A stretch of 64,000 nt of DNA from Pricia antarctica (GTDB lineage: Bacteria; Bacteroidota; Bacteroidia; Flavobacteriales; Flavobacteriaceae), in the NCBI RefSeq assembly GCF_900101815.1, contig NZ_FNAO01000008.1, forward strand, positions 23,025-87,024, in the 5' to 3' direction. The stretch's first letter is position 1; each line of letters starts with the position of its first letter. The notes beneath the pieces are model-generated. The model saw only the letters and a list, made by a program, of their open reading frames with translations, did not search any database and was not told the origin of the DNA. Positions 25,160 through 35,452 of the stretch are shown here, one piece after another. The position numbers were made by a program, and so were the translations under genes.

Positions 25160-26734
25160 ATGACACCCACAGGTATAGATACACTCCCGATTCGACAATG
25201 GACGAACAAACATGAGAATTTTACCCACCAACTGGTGGCTGATGCCTCGTTCAAACTATGGAACCCACCGGCTGAAAAATATCGGGACCGATATCTGGCG
25301 ACCACCAAAAACTTTCAATGGCTGATCGATCATGCGGTTACGAATAATCTTAAACTTCGGGCCATCGGCAGTGGATGGTCTTTTACCAAAGTGGGCGTAA
25401 CCGATGGGGGATTAATCGATACGGCAGGCCTGAACTTTTCTTTTCCTATTACTCAGAATTATGTAAGTCCGCAATATGCCCAAAAGGCCGAAGACCTTTA
25501 CTTTTTACAATGCGGAACCATTATTCACGAGGTAAACACCCGCTTGGCGGCCAAGGAACCCCAACGTTCCATCAAGGCTTCGGGGGCGAGCAACGGGCAG
25601 ACCATTGCGGGGGCGCTTTCCACGGGAACCCATGGTGCAGCCATACACTTTGGGGCGATTCCCGATTTTACGGTCGGGCTTCATATCATAACCAGTGGCG
25701 ATCGGCATATATGGTTAGAACGGGCTTCCTACCCTGTAGCTTCGCAAGAATTTGTGACTTGGTTAGATGCGGAGCGGGTACAAGACGACGCCCTTTTCGA
25801 TGCAGCCTTGGTGAGCTTTGGCAGCTTCGGTTTTATTCACGGCGTGATGATCGAGACCGAACCGCAGTTTCTACTTACGGAACACCGTTTGGGCAAGGTT
25901 GCCTATGACGATACCCTTAAAAATGCGATGCGGACCTTAGATTTCTCTGGTCTCAATCTTCCAGGTACGGGACAAAACGGTGACATGTACCATTTTGAGG
26001 TACTGTTTAATATCCACGATTTTGAACCCGGCAATCCCGATAAGGGGGCGTTCCTAAAATATATGTTCAAAAAACCTTTTGCACTGCCCTATCCACCTTT
26101 GCAACGTAACAATGAGTTTACGTACGGCGATGACTTATTGGGTATTATTTCTACTGTATTGGACAAGCTGCCCGGTTCTGGTAAATTGATTCCGGCAATG
26201 GTTAACCTCATGTTCGGAATGGCCTTTAAACCCGAACCACCACGCACCGGAACCATACGGGAAATGTTCAACTACACCAAGTTTAGGGGAAAAGTGGCCA
26301 GTGCGGCCGTAGCGATCGATATTTCCGATTCTCCCCGCACCGTAGAACTCATCATCGAAGTGAATAAACAGCATCCGTTTCCGGGTGGCCTTGCCCTTCG
26401 CTATGTAAAAGGCACTAAAGCGACTTTGGGATTTACCAAATTTCCCAAAACCTGCGTACTCGAAATGGACGGAATGGACGGCCAAGCGGCGAGGGATTTC
26501 TTTCAGGCGGTGTGGCTTCGGTTGGAGCAAGAGCAGATTGCCTATGCCCTGCATTGGGGTAAGATCAACTTTAATCTCGACGCTGACCGTATCAAACGGA
26601 TGTACGGGCCCACCTCGGTGAAAAGCTGGATCGATGCCCGAAACACCTTGCTCGAAATTCCGGTAATGGGCGTATTCGACAACCCGTTCATGGCGCGATG
26701 TGGACTGAACAAAATCCATGGGGCCATTGTATAA
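25160..26734 (+). CDS. FAD-linked oxidoreductase, D-arabinono-1,4-lactone oxidase type
   Basis: The 524-residue protein has an FAD-binding type-4 (VAO/PCMH) domain: FQWLIDHAVTNNLKLRAIGS followed by GWSFTKV, and the flavin-contacting SGASNGQTIAGALSTGTHGA near residue 140. The C-terminal half ends with ALHWGKINFNLDADRIKRMY, close to the HWGK motif of aldonolactone and alditol oxidases. These enzymes oxidise sugar lactones or polyols, passing electrons to oxygen or another acceptor. There is no signal peptide. It stands alone between the lipoprotein and the efflux genes. The family is confident, the substrate is not known. Confidence 0.85.
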   Translation: MTPTGIDTLPIRQWTNKHENFTHQLVADASFKLWNPPAEKYRDRYLATTKNFQWLIDHAVTNNLKLRAIGSGWSFTKVGVTDGGLIDTAGLNFSFPITQNYVSPQYAQKAEDLYFLQCGTIIHEVNTRLAAKEPQRSIKASGASNGQTIAGALSTGTHGAAIHFGAIPDFTVGLHIITSGDRHIWLERASYPVASQEFVTWLDAERVQDDALFDAALVSFGSFGFIHGVMIETEPQFLLTEHRLGKVAYDDTLKNAMRTLDFSGLNLPGTGQNGDMYHFEVLFNIHDFEPGNPDKGAFLKYMFKKPFALPYPPLQRNNEFTYGDDLLGIISTVLDKLPGSGKLIPAMVNLMFGMAFKPEPPRTGTIREMFNYTKFRGKVASAAVAIDISDSPRTVELIIEVNKQHPFPGGLALRYVKGTKATLGFTKFPKTCVLEMDGMDGQAARDFFQAVWLRLEQEQIAYALHWGKINFNLDADRIKRMYGPTSVKSWIDARNTLLEIPVMGVFDNPFMARCGLNKIHGAIV

Positions 26735-27132
26735 TCTACCTAACCCAGTCATATCCTATCCAACTAATCCAGTCATCCCTATCCAAAAAAATTCGGTTTA
26801 GGAATGCTATTATTTTACGGATACTACTTTTATAGGGTAGTCTATTTTTCTTCACCAACACATATTTTTTTGCGTACGTCGTTAAACCTTTTGCTCTAGA
26901 TCAAGTCTAACTTGTAAATCGACATTTGTATCAACAATAGTTGCTTTGGTTATCAACGCCCTTGCGATTAACCGATGGGGCTACACCAATGTCCTGTAAA
27001 TAGACATCTGCAAAGAAGCAAAATCCAGAAGTATGCGGCGATTTCACCTTGCCGGTCTCGCTAAAAAGAATTATTTTAGGAAATCAGTGCCATATAATCC
27101 TTAAAAGACTCCAAAAAATCCTCCCCAAAAAA
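26735..27132. other. Intergenic region upstream of the efflux operon
   Basis: The first part holds an imperfect tandem repeat of 22-24 bases (TAACCCAGTCATATCCTATC at 26741 onwards and TAATCCAGTCATCCCTATCC from 26765). A weak 5-base-pair hairpin at 26823-26841 is followed by CTATTTTT and may end the upstream transcript. The promoter of the efflux genes must lie further down, but I cannot place it with confidence. Confidence 0.4.
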
Positions 27133-28527
27133 ATGAACAGTACACCTAAAAGAGACATAAAAACCTTGTTATTTCATGGCTCGGCTTTGGTGCTTTTATT
27201 TTTAGGATGCTCGCCCAAATTTTCGAATGTCGCCGTACCTATTAAAGAGGTGCAAGATTTCTCGTATACGGGAACGGAAGTTTTGGAGGAGAAATGGTGG
27301 ACAGCCTTTCAAGACGAAAACCTCAACCAATTGATCGATAGCGCGATGCAGTCCAACTTTGACCTCGCCGCGACCTGGCAGCAATTTTTGGCCGCAAAGG
27401 CTACGGTCAGTCGCGAAGCCGGGAATAAGTGGCCGCAAATAGAAGCCTCGGCGCAATCGGCGGTCAATTTTCCGGAGAACGATTTTAGGGGCGGGGAAAA
27501 TACGCAGTTGGGACTATCGGCATCCTACGAACTTGATTTATGGGGCCGGGTTCGCACGGCCGTGCAGGCCGAAAAGTTCCGGGCCGAGGCAAGCCTCTAC
27601 GATTACCGAACCGCGGCCATCTCCCTTTCAGCAGAAATCGCAACTATCTGGTATCAGCTACTGGCCGCAAAAAAGCAGTTGAAGATCACCGAAACCCAGA
27701 TTACTACCAACGAAAATATTATCAAACTGATACGCTCGCGATTCGTGGGGGGGCAAATCCGGGCGGTCGATATTCTACGTCAGGCGCAATTGTTGGAAAG
27801 CACCAAAGAACAGCGCATTATCTTCCGCACCGATGTAAACCTCTTGGAAAATCGATTGGCCGTACTGTTAGGACAGCAGCCACAAAATAAGCTGGAAATG
27901 GAAACCACCGATCTGCCCGGACTAGCGGAACTTCCCGAAGCGGGCCTTCCGTTGGAACTACTGCGCCGCAGACCGGACCTCCAGCAATCTTACGCCCTTT
28001 TACTGGCGGCCGATCGGGACATGGCATCGGCGGTTAGGAGCAAATACCCTACGATTTCCATTTCTGCAAGGGGGCAGCTGCGCGCCAATAATTTTGCCAA
28101 CCTTTTCGAAAACTGGGCCTATTCCCTAGCTGGGAATATTCTGGCGCCCTTGTTTTACGGCCGACAACTGAGCGCGGAAGTGGACCGAACCGAAGCCATC
28201 AAACAACAACGTCTTTACGCCTACGGTCAGACCACCCTTGAGGCGTTCGAAGAAGTCGAAAACGGCCTGGTTCAAGACCGGATGCAAGGGCAGCGGCTGG
28301 AGAACCTCGGCCGACAATTGGAACTTGCGGAAAAAAGCAACAAACAATTGCGAGTAGAGTTTCTGAACGGTTTTAGTCCGTATTTGGATGTGCTGATCGG
28401 CCTTGACGGCGAACAGCAGTTGCGGAGGGATTATATAGCGGCGCAATCCGAGCAAATTTTAATACGTATCGGCCTGTATCGCGCGTTGGCCGGTGGATTT
28501 GAGACCGGAAGGGATTTGGAGAATTAA
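27133..28527 (+). CDS. RND efflux outer-membrane lipoprotein, NodT/TolC family
   Basis: The ATG at 27133 (464 residues) is chosen because it places a signal peptide with lipobox LFLGCSP directly at the N-terminus; a TTG at 27049 would add 28 residues in front of it. The mature protein has the two homologous outer-membrane efflux repeats, with EKWWTAFQDENLNQLIDSAM, ASYELDLWGRVRTAVQAEKF and LLRRRPDLQQSYALLLAADR as typical landmarks. It forms the outer-membrane channel of a tripartite pump whose adaptor and inner-membrane parts follow on the same strand. The substrate cannot be deduced. Confidence 0.9.
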   Translation: MNSTPKRDIKTLLFHGSALVLLFLGCSPKFSNVAVPIKEVQDFSYTGTEVLEEKWWTAFQDENLNQLIDSAMQSNFDLAATWQQFLAAKATVSREAGNKWPQIEASAQSAVNFPENDFRGGENTQLGLSASYELDLWGRVRTAVQAEKFRAEASLYDYRTAAISLSAEIATIWYQLLAAKKQLKITETQITTNENIIKLIRSRFVGGQIRAVDILRQAQLLESTKEQRIIFRTDVNLLENRLAVLLGQQPQNKLEMETTDLPGLAELPEAGLPLELLRRRPDLQQSYALLLAADRDMASAVRSKYPTISISARGQLRANNFANLFENWAYSLAGNILAPLFYGRQLSAEVDRTEAIKQQRLYAYGQTTLEAFEEVENGLVQDRMQGQRLENLGRQLELAEKSNKQLRVEFLNGFSPYLDVLIGLDGEQQLRRDYIAAQSEQILIRIGLYRALAGGFETGRDLEN

Positions 28528-28560
28528 ACCGCTATGCGCTTAGCACTGTACGCTAGAAAT

Positions 28561-28623
28561 TTATCGTTTTTCTTTTTTTGCGTAGAGCGCAAAACCAACG
28601 GCAAATAAAACTAAAATGTACAT
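28561..28623 (-). CDS. Possible 20-residue membrane micro-peptide
   Basis: On the minus strand, the gap between the outer-membrane factor and the adaptor encodes MYILVLFAVGFALYAKKEKR, a hydrophobic helix with a basic tail. It is well formed but short enough to occur by chance, and runs against the operon. Confidence 0.2.
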   Translation of the reverse strand: MYILVLFAVGFALYAKKEKR

Positions 28624-28678
28624 CTATTGATTAAGTTAAGGATTTTACAGTCCAAATGACACATGAAGCAATAAAAAA

Positions 28679-29878
28679 ATGAGCAATAAAAAAATAATTG
28701 TTATCTGTATCGGCATCCTCTTCATCGGTATGGCCATTACGGCCGCCATTTTTCTTACGGAACCCGAGGCGAAGTCGGAAGGTGCAACCGTTGAGACGGC
28801 CATGTTGGTTGATGTTGAAATGGTGGAAAAAGGCACTTTTGAACCCCTGATAGTAGCTACGGGTACGGTACGACCGGTCGAGGACGTAAATTTGAGTCCG
28901 TTAGTTTCCGGACAGATCATCCGTCGTGACCCCGCTTTTGCGCCAGGCGGTTTTGTCAAGAAAAATCAGGTGCTATTGCAGATAGACCCTTCCGATTATC
29001 GCAATACCCTTGAGATGCGGAAAAGTGAATTTATGCAATCCCAAACCACTTTGGATACAGAAATGGGCCGGCAACAGATTGCGGAACAAGATCTTCAACT
29101 GATTACCGACGATTCCCTCTTCGGCGGTAATCCCTTAACGCAAGAAGAGCGGCAATTGGTACTCCGAAAACCACAGCTCAATGCAGTCAAGGCCAGTATT
29201 GGAGGGGCCAAAGCCTCCATGGAACAGGCTCGTCTGAACCTCTCCCGCACGACTATCCGCGCGCCCTTTGACGCCCACATTCTAAGTCAAAACGTGACCA
29301 AAGGATCCCAAGTGGCGCAAGGCGATGAACTGGGCCGTATTGTGGGCACCGAGTATTATTGGATTTCGGCGACCCTGCCCGTATCGAAACTGCAATGGTT
29401 GAGTTTTCCCCATGGCGATTCGGAAAAAGGTTCCCCGGTACGGATCACAAATCGCACCGCTTGGGGCGTCGATGGCTTTCGGGAAGGCTATTTGGATAAA
29501 CAGATAGGTGCGCTCGAAGATCAAACACGCCTGGCGCGGGTGCTGGTAAAAGTGGCCGATCCCCTCTCCAATACAACCGAAGCCAAAGGAAAGCCCAAAC
29601 TAATGATCGGAACGTTCGTCGAAGTGAACCTAATGGCCGATCCAGTAGCCAATGTGGTACGAATCAATAGGGATTACGTTAGGAGCAATAAAACGGTCTG
29701 GGTAATGATGGATGGAAAGCTGGAAATCCGCGAAGTCGATATCGTCTTGACCGATGATGTGTACGCCTACATCAGAAAAGGACTTGAAGATGGAGAGAAA
29801 GTTGTCATTACCGATTTGAGTACCGTAAGTAACGGGGTCGGATTACGGACCGAAGGGGCTACGCCGGAGAAAAAATAG
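28679..29878 (+). CDS. RND efflux periplasmic adaptor (HlyD/MFP family)
   Basis: The 399-residue protein has an N-terminal membrane anchor (IIVICIGILFIGMAITAAIF), a lipoyl-type half (VDVEMVEKGTFEPLIVATGT), a helical hairpin of about 80 residues, the second lipoyl half (LSRTTIRAPFDAHILSQNVT), and beta-barrel and membrane-proximal domains. It joins the inner-membrane pump to the outer-membrane channel. It sits between the two other components, about 150 bases after the first and 185 before the pump. There is no lipobox, so it is anchored by its helix. Confidence 0.9.
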   Translation: MSNKKIIVICIGILFIGMAITAAIFLTEPEAKSEGATVETAMLVDVEMVEKGTFEPLIVATGTVRPVEDVNLSPLVSGQIIRRDPAFAPGGFVKKNQVLLQIDPSDYRNTLEMRKSEFMQSQTTLDTEMGRQQIAEQDLQLITDDSLFGGNPLTQEERQLVLRKPQLNAVKASIGGAKASMEQARLNLSRTTIRAPFDAHILSQNVTKGSQVAQGDELGRIVGTEYYWISATLPVSKLQWLSFPHGDSEKGSPVRITNRTAWGVDGFREGYLDKQIGALEDQTRLARVLVKVADPLSNTTEAKGKPKLMIGTFVEVNLMADPVANVVRINRDYVRSNKTVWVMMDGKLEIREVDIVLTDDVYAYIRKGLEDGEKVVITDLSTVSNGVGLRTEGATPEKK

Positions 29879-29970
29879 ACCATCCCCGGAAAGCACAGGC
29901 TTCGCAAAATTGCATTAAAGGAATTGATGCAACGTTTTTAGTCGGCAGAGACAATGTAGTATGCGCAAAC

Positions 29971-29994
29971 TGCAACTGCAACTGCAACTGCAAC
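29971..29994. repeat. Tandem hexanucleotide repeat (TGCAAC)x4
   Basis: Four perfect copies of TGCAAC, preceded by GCAAAC, lie in the spacer between the efflux adaptor and pump genes. Such short tandem repeats can change copy number by slippage. It is outside coding sequence, so any effect would be on transcript spacing. Confidence 0.85.
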
Positions 29995-30062
29995 TAAAAA
30001 AAGCTAAGTTGTTTCAACTTAAAAGCTTACGTGTTCGAATGGATAATTGAAAAGCGAATAAC

Positions 30063-33000
30063 ATGAAGGAGGAAGAAAAAATAGGAAAGAAACAGTCCAG
30101 AAAAGAAGGCGTTATCGGCTATATGGCGCGAAACTCCATTGCCGTCAACTTGCTGATGTTGGTACTGCTCGCCGGGGGGATCTTTACGATGTACAACATC
30201 CAAAAAGAAGTATTCCCAGAATTCCAGCTTGATTTTGTGGAGGTTTCCGTGGCCTATCCAGGCGCCTCACCCGCAGAGGTCGAGCAAGGCATTCTACAAC
30301 CTGTTGAAGAAGCAGTGCGTGGCGTTCAGGGCATCAAGGAGGTCGTTTCGGAGGCCGGTGAGGGATCCGGAGATATAACCATCGAACTGGTCGCCGGTAC
30401 AGAACGCATGAAGGCCTTTCAGGATATCGATCAGGCCATCAACCGCATTCGCACCTTTCCCGACGATATCGAACAGCCCGAAGTACGCCTGCAATCACGA
30501 CAGCGCGATGTAATCCAGATCGGACTCTACGGCGAAGCGGATGTATGGACGATGCGCCAGCTCGGGGAACGTCTCCGTACCCTTCTTTTGAGCGACCCGG
30601 CCATCACACAAGTGGAATTGGGCAACGTACCCGAATACGAGACCCGTGTCGAAATTACCAGCCAAGTTCTTCAGAAGTACAATCTGACGCTGGGTCGAGT
30701 GGCCGAACTTATACGACAGAGCAGTAATGACGTTCCTGCGGGGGCGGTACAGACCCAAAGCGGTGAAATTTTGTTGCGGATGCAAGAGCGAAAACAATGG
30801 GCGGAGGAATTCGGCAATATCCCCATTATCTCGTCCGAATCGGGGGCTAACGTTCGCCTAAAGGATATTGCCGAGATTACCGACGGTTTCGAGGAAATCG
30901 GATTCTATGGCCAGTTCAACCAACAGAATTATGTAGAACTGCGCATATTCCGCATAGGGGATCAGTCCCCCCTCGACATCGAGGAAGCGGCACTTGCTAC
31001 CCTTGACGAATTTCAGTTACCGCCCGGGGTCGAATATCGTACCGATAGCAACCGCGCTTCCGATTATCGGGAACGGTTGTCCCTGCTCACCGAAAACGGG
31101 GTGCTCGCAATTGTCATCGTCTTGATTATTTTGACCTTGTTTCTAGAATATCGTTTGGCGTTCTGGGTCATGATTGGCATGATGGTATCCTTTGTCGGGG
31201 GCATGATGTTGTTGCCGTTGATCGGCATCAGCATTAATATGATTTCGATGTTCGGCTTTTTAGTGGTATTGGGTATCGTGGTCGATGACGCCATCGTGGT
31301 CGGGGAAAACGTGTACGAATACCGACAAAAGGGCATGTCGCCCATGAAAGCGGCCATTGCGGGCACTAAAGACGTTTCCTTTCCCGTTATTTTCAGTATC
31401 GTCACCACCATTATTGCCTTTGTGCCCCTACTTTTTATGCCTGGGGAAACGGGAAAATTCTGGCAGCCACTGCCTGCGGTCGTCATTGTCATTTTAGCCG
31501 TTTCGTTATTGGAGGCCCTGTTTATTTTACCCTCACATTTGGGCCATCTCAACAAGAAAAAGAGTAAAAACAGATGGGTGCTCAAGCTGGAAGGCTGGCA
31601 ACGGATCTTCGCCAAAGGCTTTGGCCGTTTTATCGAAAACCGGTACAGGCCCTTCCTTGACCGCTGTCTAGAATACCGGTACATCACCCTAAGTATTGCC
31701 GTGGCCCTTTTGATAATGGTAGGCGGTTACGGCCTTAGCGGACACATGGGCCTAATTCAGATGCCGGAGGTAGCTGCCGATGAAATCGAGGCGGGCGTAA
31801 GACTTCCTGTAGGTACAACTCCCGACAAAGCGGCCAAAGTAGCCCGTGATATATCGGCCGCCACCCAGCGAATGTTTGAAGAGCATGACCTTTACAAAGT
31901 CGCCGAAGGCATAAAGACCAACGTACGGGGCCAGAATTTTATCGATGTCGAGATTGTGATGTTGCCCCCTGATCAAAGGGATATCACCGCTGCAGAAGTT
32001 ATTGCCCTCTGGCGCGACAATATAGGCGATATCGAAGGTGTCGACCAAATTACCTTCGAAGCAGAACGCGGTCCGGGCGGGGCCAGACAGGCCATCAGTA
32101 TCGACCTCAGTCATGCCAATATCGATATGTTGGAAAAGGCGACCGCCGCTTTCGTCGAACGTATGGAGGCCTTTACGAACACCCGAGATGTGAGCGACAA
32201 CTACAACAAGGGCAAAATGCAGTACGACTTTAAATTGTTGCCGCAGGGTCGAAACCTCGGGCTGACTTCCGACGAGGTAGGCCAACAGGTACGCGACGGT
32301 TTTTTCGGTGCCTTGGCCATGCGACAACTACGGGGGATGAACGAAATCGAGGTGCGTGTGAAACTGCCCTTGAAGGAAAGAAAGGATATTAAAAACCTTG
32401 AAAATTTCTTGATACGCACCCCCGATGGCATCGAAGTCCCGTTAATGGACGTAGTTGATGTAGAACAACGGGAAGCCTTTACCAGTATCAACCGAAGGGA
32501 TGGCCGAAGGGTAGTCAATGTGGGTATGGACGTAGAACCGGCCAATGCCGTAAACCGGGTAATCGCCTCCGTGCAAGAAGAAACACTTCCCCAATTGCGG
32601 GCAGATTTCCCTGGTATCACTTGGAGTTTCGAGGGCAGCCAGGCCGATATGCGCGAAAGTACCGACACCTTGAAAGCAGGTTTTGGTATCGCACTGTTTT
32701 TAATTTACGTCTTGTTAGCTGTCGCGTTCAGCAGCTACATTCAACCCCTTATCGTGATGACGGCGATACCCTTCGGCATCGTAGGCGCGGTAATCGGGCA
32801 TATTTTATTGGGATACGATCTTTCCTTGGTAAGCTTAATGGGCGTTATCGCGCTATCAGGAGTGGTAGTCAACGATTCGCTGATCATGATCGATTATGCC
32901 AATAAGCGCAGAAAGGCCGGCGATGCCATCTATAAAGCTATTCATGAGGCAGGCCTACGAAGGTTCCGACCCATTATTTTGACGACCATGACCACTTTTG

Positions 33001-33224
33001 GCGGTCTGGCCCCCATCATTTTGGAGAACTCGAGCCAAGCGTTCTATTTGATTCCTATGGCAATTTCTCTTGGATTCGGTATCGTATTCGCCACCGCTAT
33101 CATCTTGGTCATCGTACCCTGTTTGTATCTGACCCTTGAGGATGTACGATTGTTCATTGAAAAAGGAAGGACGGTAAAACAAGTGGATGTTTCCAATACC
33201 AACCCGGCTTTAGCGGATAAGTAA
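30063..33224 (+). CDS. RND multidrug efflux pump, inner-membrane permease (HAE1/AcrB type)
   Basis: The 1053-residue protein has the full RND layout: a first membrane helix near residue 25, a large periplasmic loop beginning [20 protein letters not shown], a block of helices from about 345, including [20 protein letters not shown] with the paired Asp residues of the proton relay, a second periplasmic loop and a second helix block with [20 protein letters not shown]. It exports compounds using the proton gradient. It completes the tripartite set with the two upstream genes. Substrate unknown. Confidence 0.92.
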   Translation: MKEEEKIGKKQSRKEGVIGYMARNSIAVNLLMLVLLAGGIFTMYNIQKEVFPEFQLDFVEVSVAYPGASPAEVEQGILQPVEEAVRGVQGIKEVVSEAGEGSGDITIELVAGTERMKAFQDIDQAINRIRTFPDDIEQPEVRLQSRQRDVIQIGLYGEADVWTMRQLGERLRTLLLSDPAITQVELGNVPEYETRVEITSQVLQKYNLTLGRVAELIRQSSNDVPAGAVQTQSGEILLRMQERKQWAEEFGNIPIISSESGANVRLKDIAEITDGFEEIGFYGQFNQQNYVELRIFRIGDQSPLDIEEAALATLDEFQLPPGVEYRTDSNRASDYRERLSLLTENGVLAIVIVLIILTLFLEYRLAFWVMIGMMVSFVGGMMLLPLIGISINMISMFGFLVVLGIVVDDAIVVGENVYEYRQKGMSPMKAAIAGTKDVSFPVIFSIVTTIIAFVPLLFMPGETGKFWQPLPAVVIVILAVSLLEALFILPSHLGHLNKKKSKNRWVLKLEGWQRIFAKGFGRFIENRYRPFLDRCLEYRYITLSIAVALLIMVGGYGLSGHMGLIQMPEVAADEIEAGVRLPVGTTPDKAAKVARDISAATQRMFEEHDLYKVAEGIKTNVRGQNFIDVEIVMLPPDQRDITAAEVIALWRDNIGDIEGVDQITFEAERGPGGARQAISIDLSHANIDMLEKATAAFVERMEAFTNTRDVSDNYNKGKMQYDFKLLPQGRNLGLTSDEVGQQVRDGFFGALAMRQLRGMNEIEVRVKLPLKERKDIKNLENFLIRTPDGIEVPLMDVVDVEQREAFTSINRRDGRRVVNVGMDVEPANAVNRVIASVQEETLPQLRADFPGITWSFEGSQADMRESTDTLKAGFGIALFLIYVLLAVAFSSYIQPLIVMTAIPFGIVGAVIGHILLGYDLSLVSLMGVIALSGVVVNDSLIMIDYANKRRKAGDAIYKAIHEAGLRRFRPIILTTMTTFGGLAPIILENSSQAFYLIPMAISLGFGIVFATAIILVIVPCLYLTLEDVRLFIEKGRTVKQVDVSNTNPALADK

Positions 33225-33341
33225 ATTCCTGTTCCGGTTTTCCATGGCGTTTAACGTTCAGCACTACTATTTTTTCCAAATGCATTACTGGATATTTCTT
33301 GAAACCAGTATATTCAAAGAATAAATTAATCCTAGGAAAAA

Positions 33342-33713
33342 ATGACAAAAGAAGACCTATTGGGCAAAGAGCTCAGCAACCTCTACGCCATCTCAAAACA
33401 AGTGAACCACTATTTTAACGACAGTGATATCAGTTTTCTCTCGGAACGGGAACAACAACTTTTAATGACCTATGTAGCCTTCAGTTGCTCCAATGAGGCA
33501 GAGACTTCCGAAAAATTGCGCGCGTTGCATGTAAACCCTGGCAACACCATCGATTCGATTGTTACGGAAATTACAGAAAATCTGCATCATATCGCTACCG
33601 AAAAAGGGGTGACCAAAAGAGTGCGTGAACTCGGTTATATGATGTCGTTCAACCGATTGGTGGCCTATCATACCGCAAATATGGAGAATATCGGTTATTT
33701 GTTGGAGGATTGA
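33342..33713 (+). CDS. Helical hypothetical protein downstream of the efflux pump
   Basis: This 123-residue protein is predicted to be all helical and soluble, with no signal peptide or metal-binding cluster. It starts 117 bases after the pump gene on the same strand. The N-terminal ELSNLYAISKQVNHYF and the tail FNRLVAYHTANMENIGYLLE recall ferritin-like helical bundles but lack their Glu/His ligands. I do not recognise a family. Confidence 0.5.
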   Translation: MTKEDLLGKELSNLYAISKQVNHYFNDSDISFLSEREQQLLMTYVAFSCSNEAETSEKLRALHVNPGNTIDSIVTEITENLHHIATEKGVTKRVRELGYMMSFNRLVAYHTANMENIGYLLED

Positions 33714-33923
33714 GATTTCGATTTTAGCTTATCTGGAGTACTTCGGCTGCGCTTAGCATAAAATAAAGCCGAAAGGCTCGACCTGACATTGGGCGGCCCG
33801 ACCCCCGCGCTGGTTTAAACTTCAATCTAAACGGGTCCGCTTTTGTAAATTTAGACGGTTAGGCTGGCAAAAACTGGAAATTATACCAATGTGATGTCAG
33901 ACAGGAAGGCTGCCCTTTTAAGG

Positions 33924-35393
33924 TTACAGGCTGATTAAATAGCCCAATGAAGTATATCCGCTAATCTTGGTCGCGTTCACCAAAAAGTCTTTCGGCAAAC
34001 TGGTATTTCCTTCCTGTGTATACGCCTTGCTCAAGGTATTATAGTACATGTGAATCGCCCCAAAATCGATAAACAATTTGTTCTTGTTGCCAAACGCAAG
34101 TCCGGTGCCGGCCATGAGGCGGGGTTTAAATTTTTGCTCGATGCTGAGTCCGGCTCCGAAACCGAAGTGCCAGAAAGTCGGGGTATCGAAAATTTCGCCT
34201 ACTCGCCGTCCGTAGCGGATCATGGTGTTGATGCCGAGTTCTACACTGGCGGTATCCTCTTCTAGAAAATCGTAAAGGGATTGGCCATTTTCGACACGTT
34301 CGATCACAGAATAATTGGTTTCGGGATTAGCGGTTACATAAAATCCGGTGCTGACCCCCCAAAATGATTTCTCGGTATCAGGAATACGGAGCACGGTCGA
34401 ATAACCGGATAGTTTTGCGTTTTTATCCCTAGGTTTTAGACTGATTACCAATTCGTTCACATCGCTATATCTTTGGATGGGCAAGGTGGTGTAACTAAAA
34501 TCCAGATTATTGAGTACCCCTATAAGTACGGCCGAAAATGTACCATAGTTTTCCGCCGATAACTGGGCGATAAGATTGCTCGATGCCTTTATCAAGGCCT
34601 CGTACACTTTTTTGATTTCGGCGCTCGATGCTTTTACATCCTTGTTTTTGGCAATAGTCTCTTTTTGGATTTCAATGACCGTTAGAAACTTTGTCTTTTC
34701 CCGAACCAGCTCCTCTCCGATTTCAAGAATAACAGCTTTTACTTCGTTATAGGATGTCAGTGTAACTTTAACATCCTGTTTTGAGGGTACCGCGCCAAAT
34801 ACGTTCCGCTCAGTGGTTGTCATCGTGTTTTGAAAATTTTCGGCTTTTACAAAAATGGCATCGACTACGGTACGCTGAGCATCGATGAGGGAAAAGGCCT
34901 TCTTAGCGTTACTTTTCAGCCAGGAAAAATATGTTTTTAAATCCTCGGCCGTCTGCACGCTGCCCGCATCGAAAGCTTGAAAGCCAGCATCGGAATCCTT
35001 GGCCACGAATTTTATTACGACCTCGCTTACGGAATTTAAATTGCCCAAAGAAGTCTTCATACCCCCGAAATCAACTAAATCCAACAAACTGGCGGGTAGT
35101 TCCTTCGAGGTATCGATATCCTCGTTGGCAACGCTGACATCATAAAGATAGGTATTGACATTATCGATTTTAAGCCGGAAGAATTGTCCTTTTTTGACCC
35201 TGTTGTATTTCTCGATCTGCACAGGGTCGATGCCGTTTTCGTCGGCTAGGTCGATAACGATTTCGGGGATTTTGTCGGTGTTGCTATTTTGCGGGGATTG
35301 CTGCGCTTGTCGCACTTGTTGCGCCTGTTGCGCAAAAGTTAGCCCACAAATAAACAAGGCGACAGGAATGAAAAAGGGGTGGTTAGATTTCAT
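33924..35393 (-). CDS. Secreted/outer-membrane hypothetical protein
   Basis: The 489-residue protein has a signal peptide ending ICGLTFAQ and a Gln-rich stretch at the mature start. The middle (about 150-320) is helical, and the last 150 residues alternate polar and hydrophobic residues in strands (FWGVSTGFYVTAN, FWHFGFGAGLSIEQKF, LFIDFGAIHMYYNT) ending with a terminal GYLISL. This ending looks like an outer-membrane beta barrel. It is transcribed towards the efflux genes. Function unknown. Confidence 0.6.
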   Translation of the reverse strand: MKSNHPFFIPVALFICGLTFAQQAQQVRQAQQSPQNSNTDKIPEIVIDLADENGIDPVQIEKYNRVKKGQFFRLKIDNVNTYLYDVSVANEDIDTSKELPASLLDLVDFGGMKTSLGNLNSVSEVVIKFVAKDSDAGFQAFDAGSVQTAEDLKTYFSWLKSNAKKAFSLIDAQRTVVDAIFVKAENFQNTMTTTERNVFGAVPSKQDVKVTLTSYNEVKAVILEIGEELVREKTKFLTVIEIQKETIAKNKDVKASSAEIKKVYEALIKASSNLIAQLSAENYGTFSAVLIGVLNNLDFSYTTLPIQRYSDVNELVISLKPRDKNAKLSGYSTVLRIPDTEKSFWGVSTGFYVTANPETNYSVIERVENGQSLYDFLEEDTASVELGINTMIRYGRRVGEIFDTPTFWHFGFGAGLSIEQKFKPRLMAGTGLAFGNKNKLFIDFGAIHMYYNTLSKAYTQEGNTSLPKDFLVNATKISGYTSLGYLISL

Positions 35394-35452
35394 TGAGGTT
35401 GTGTTTGGTTTGAAGTCAAACCTCTAACGCCGCAAACCCCTGATTTAGTATA

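Noticed and set aside
31064..31687. 207-residue minus-strand frame inside the RND pump
   Set aside because: The pump is unambiguous on the plus strand; the antisense product is Thr/Met/Ile-rich without features.
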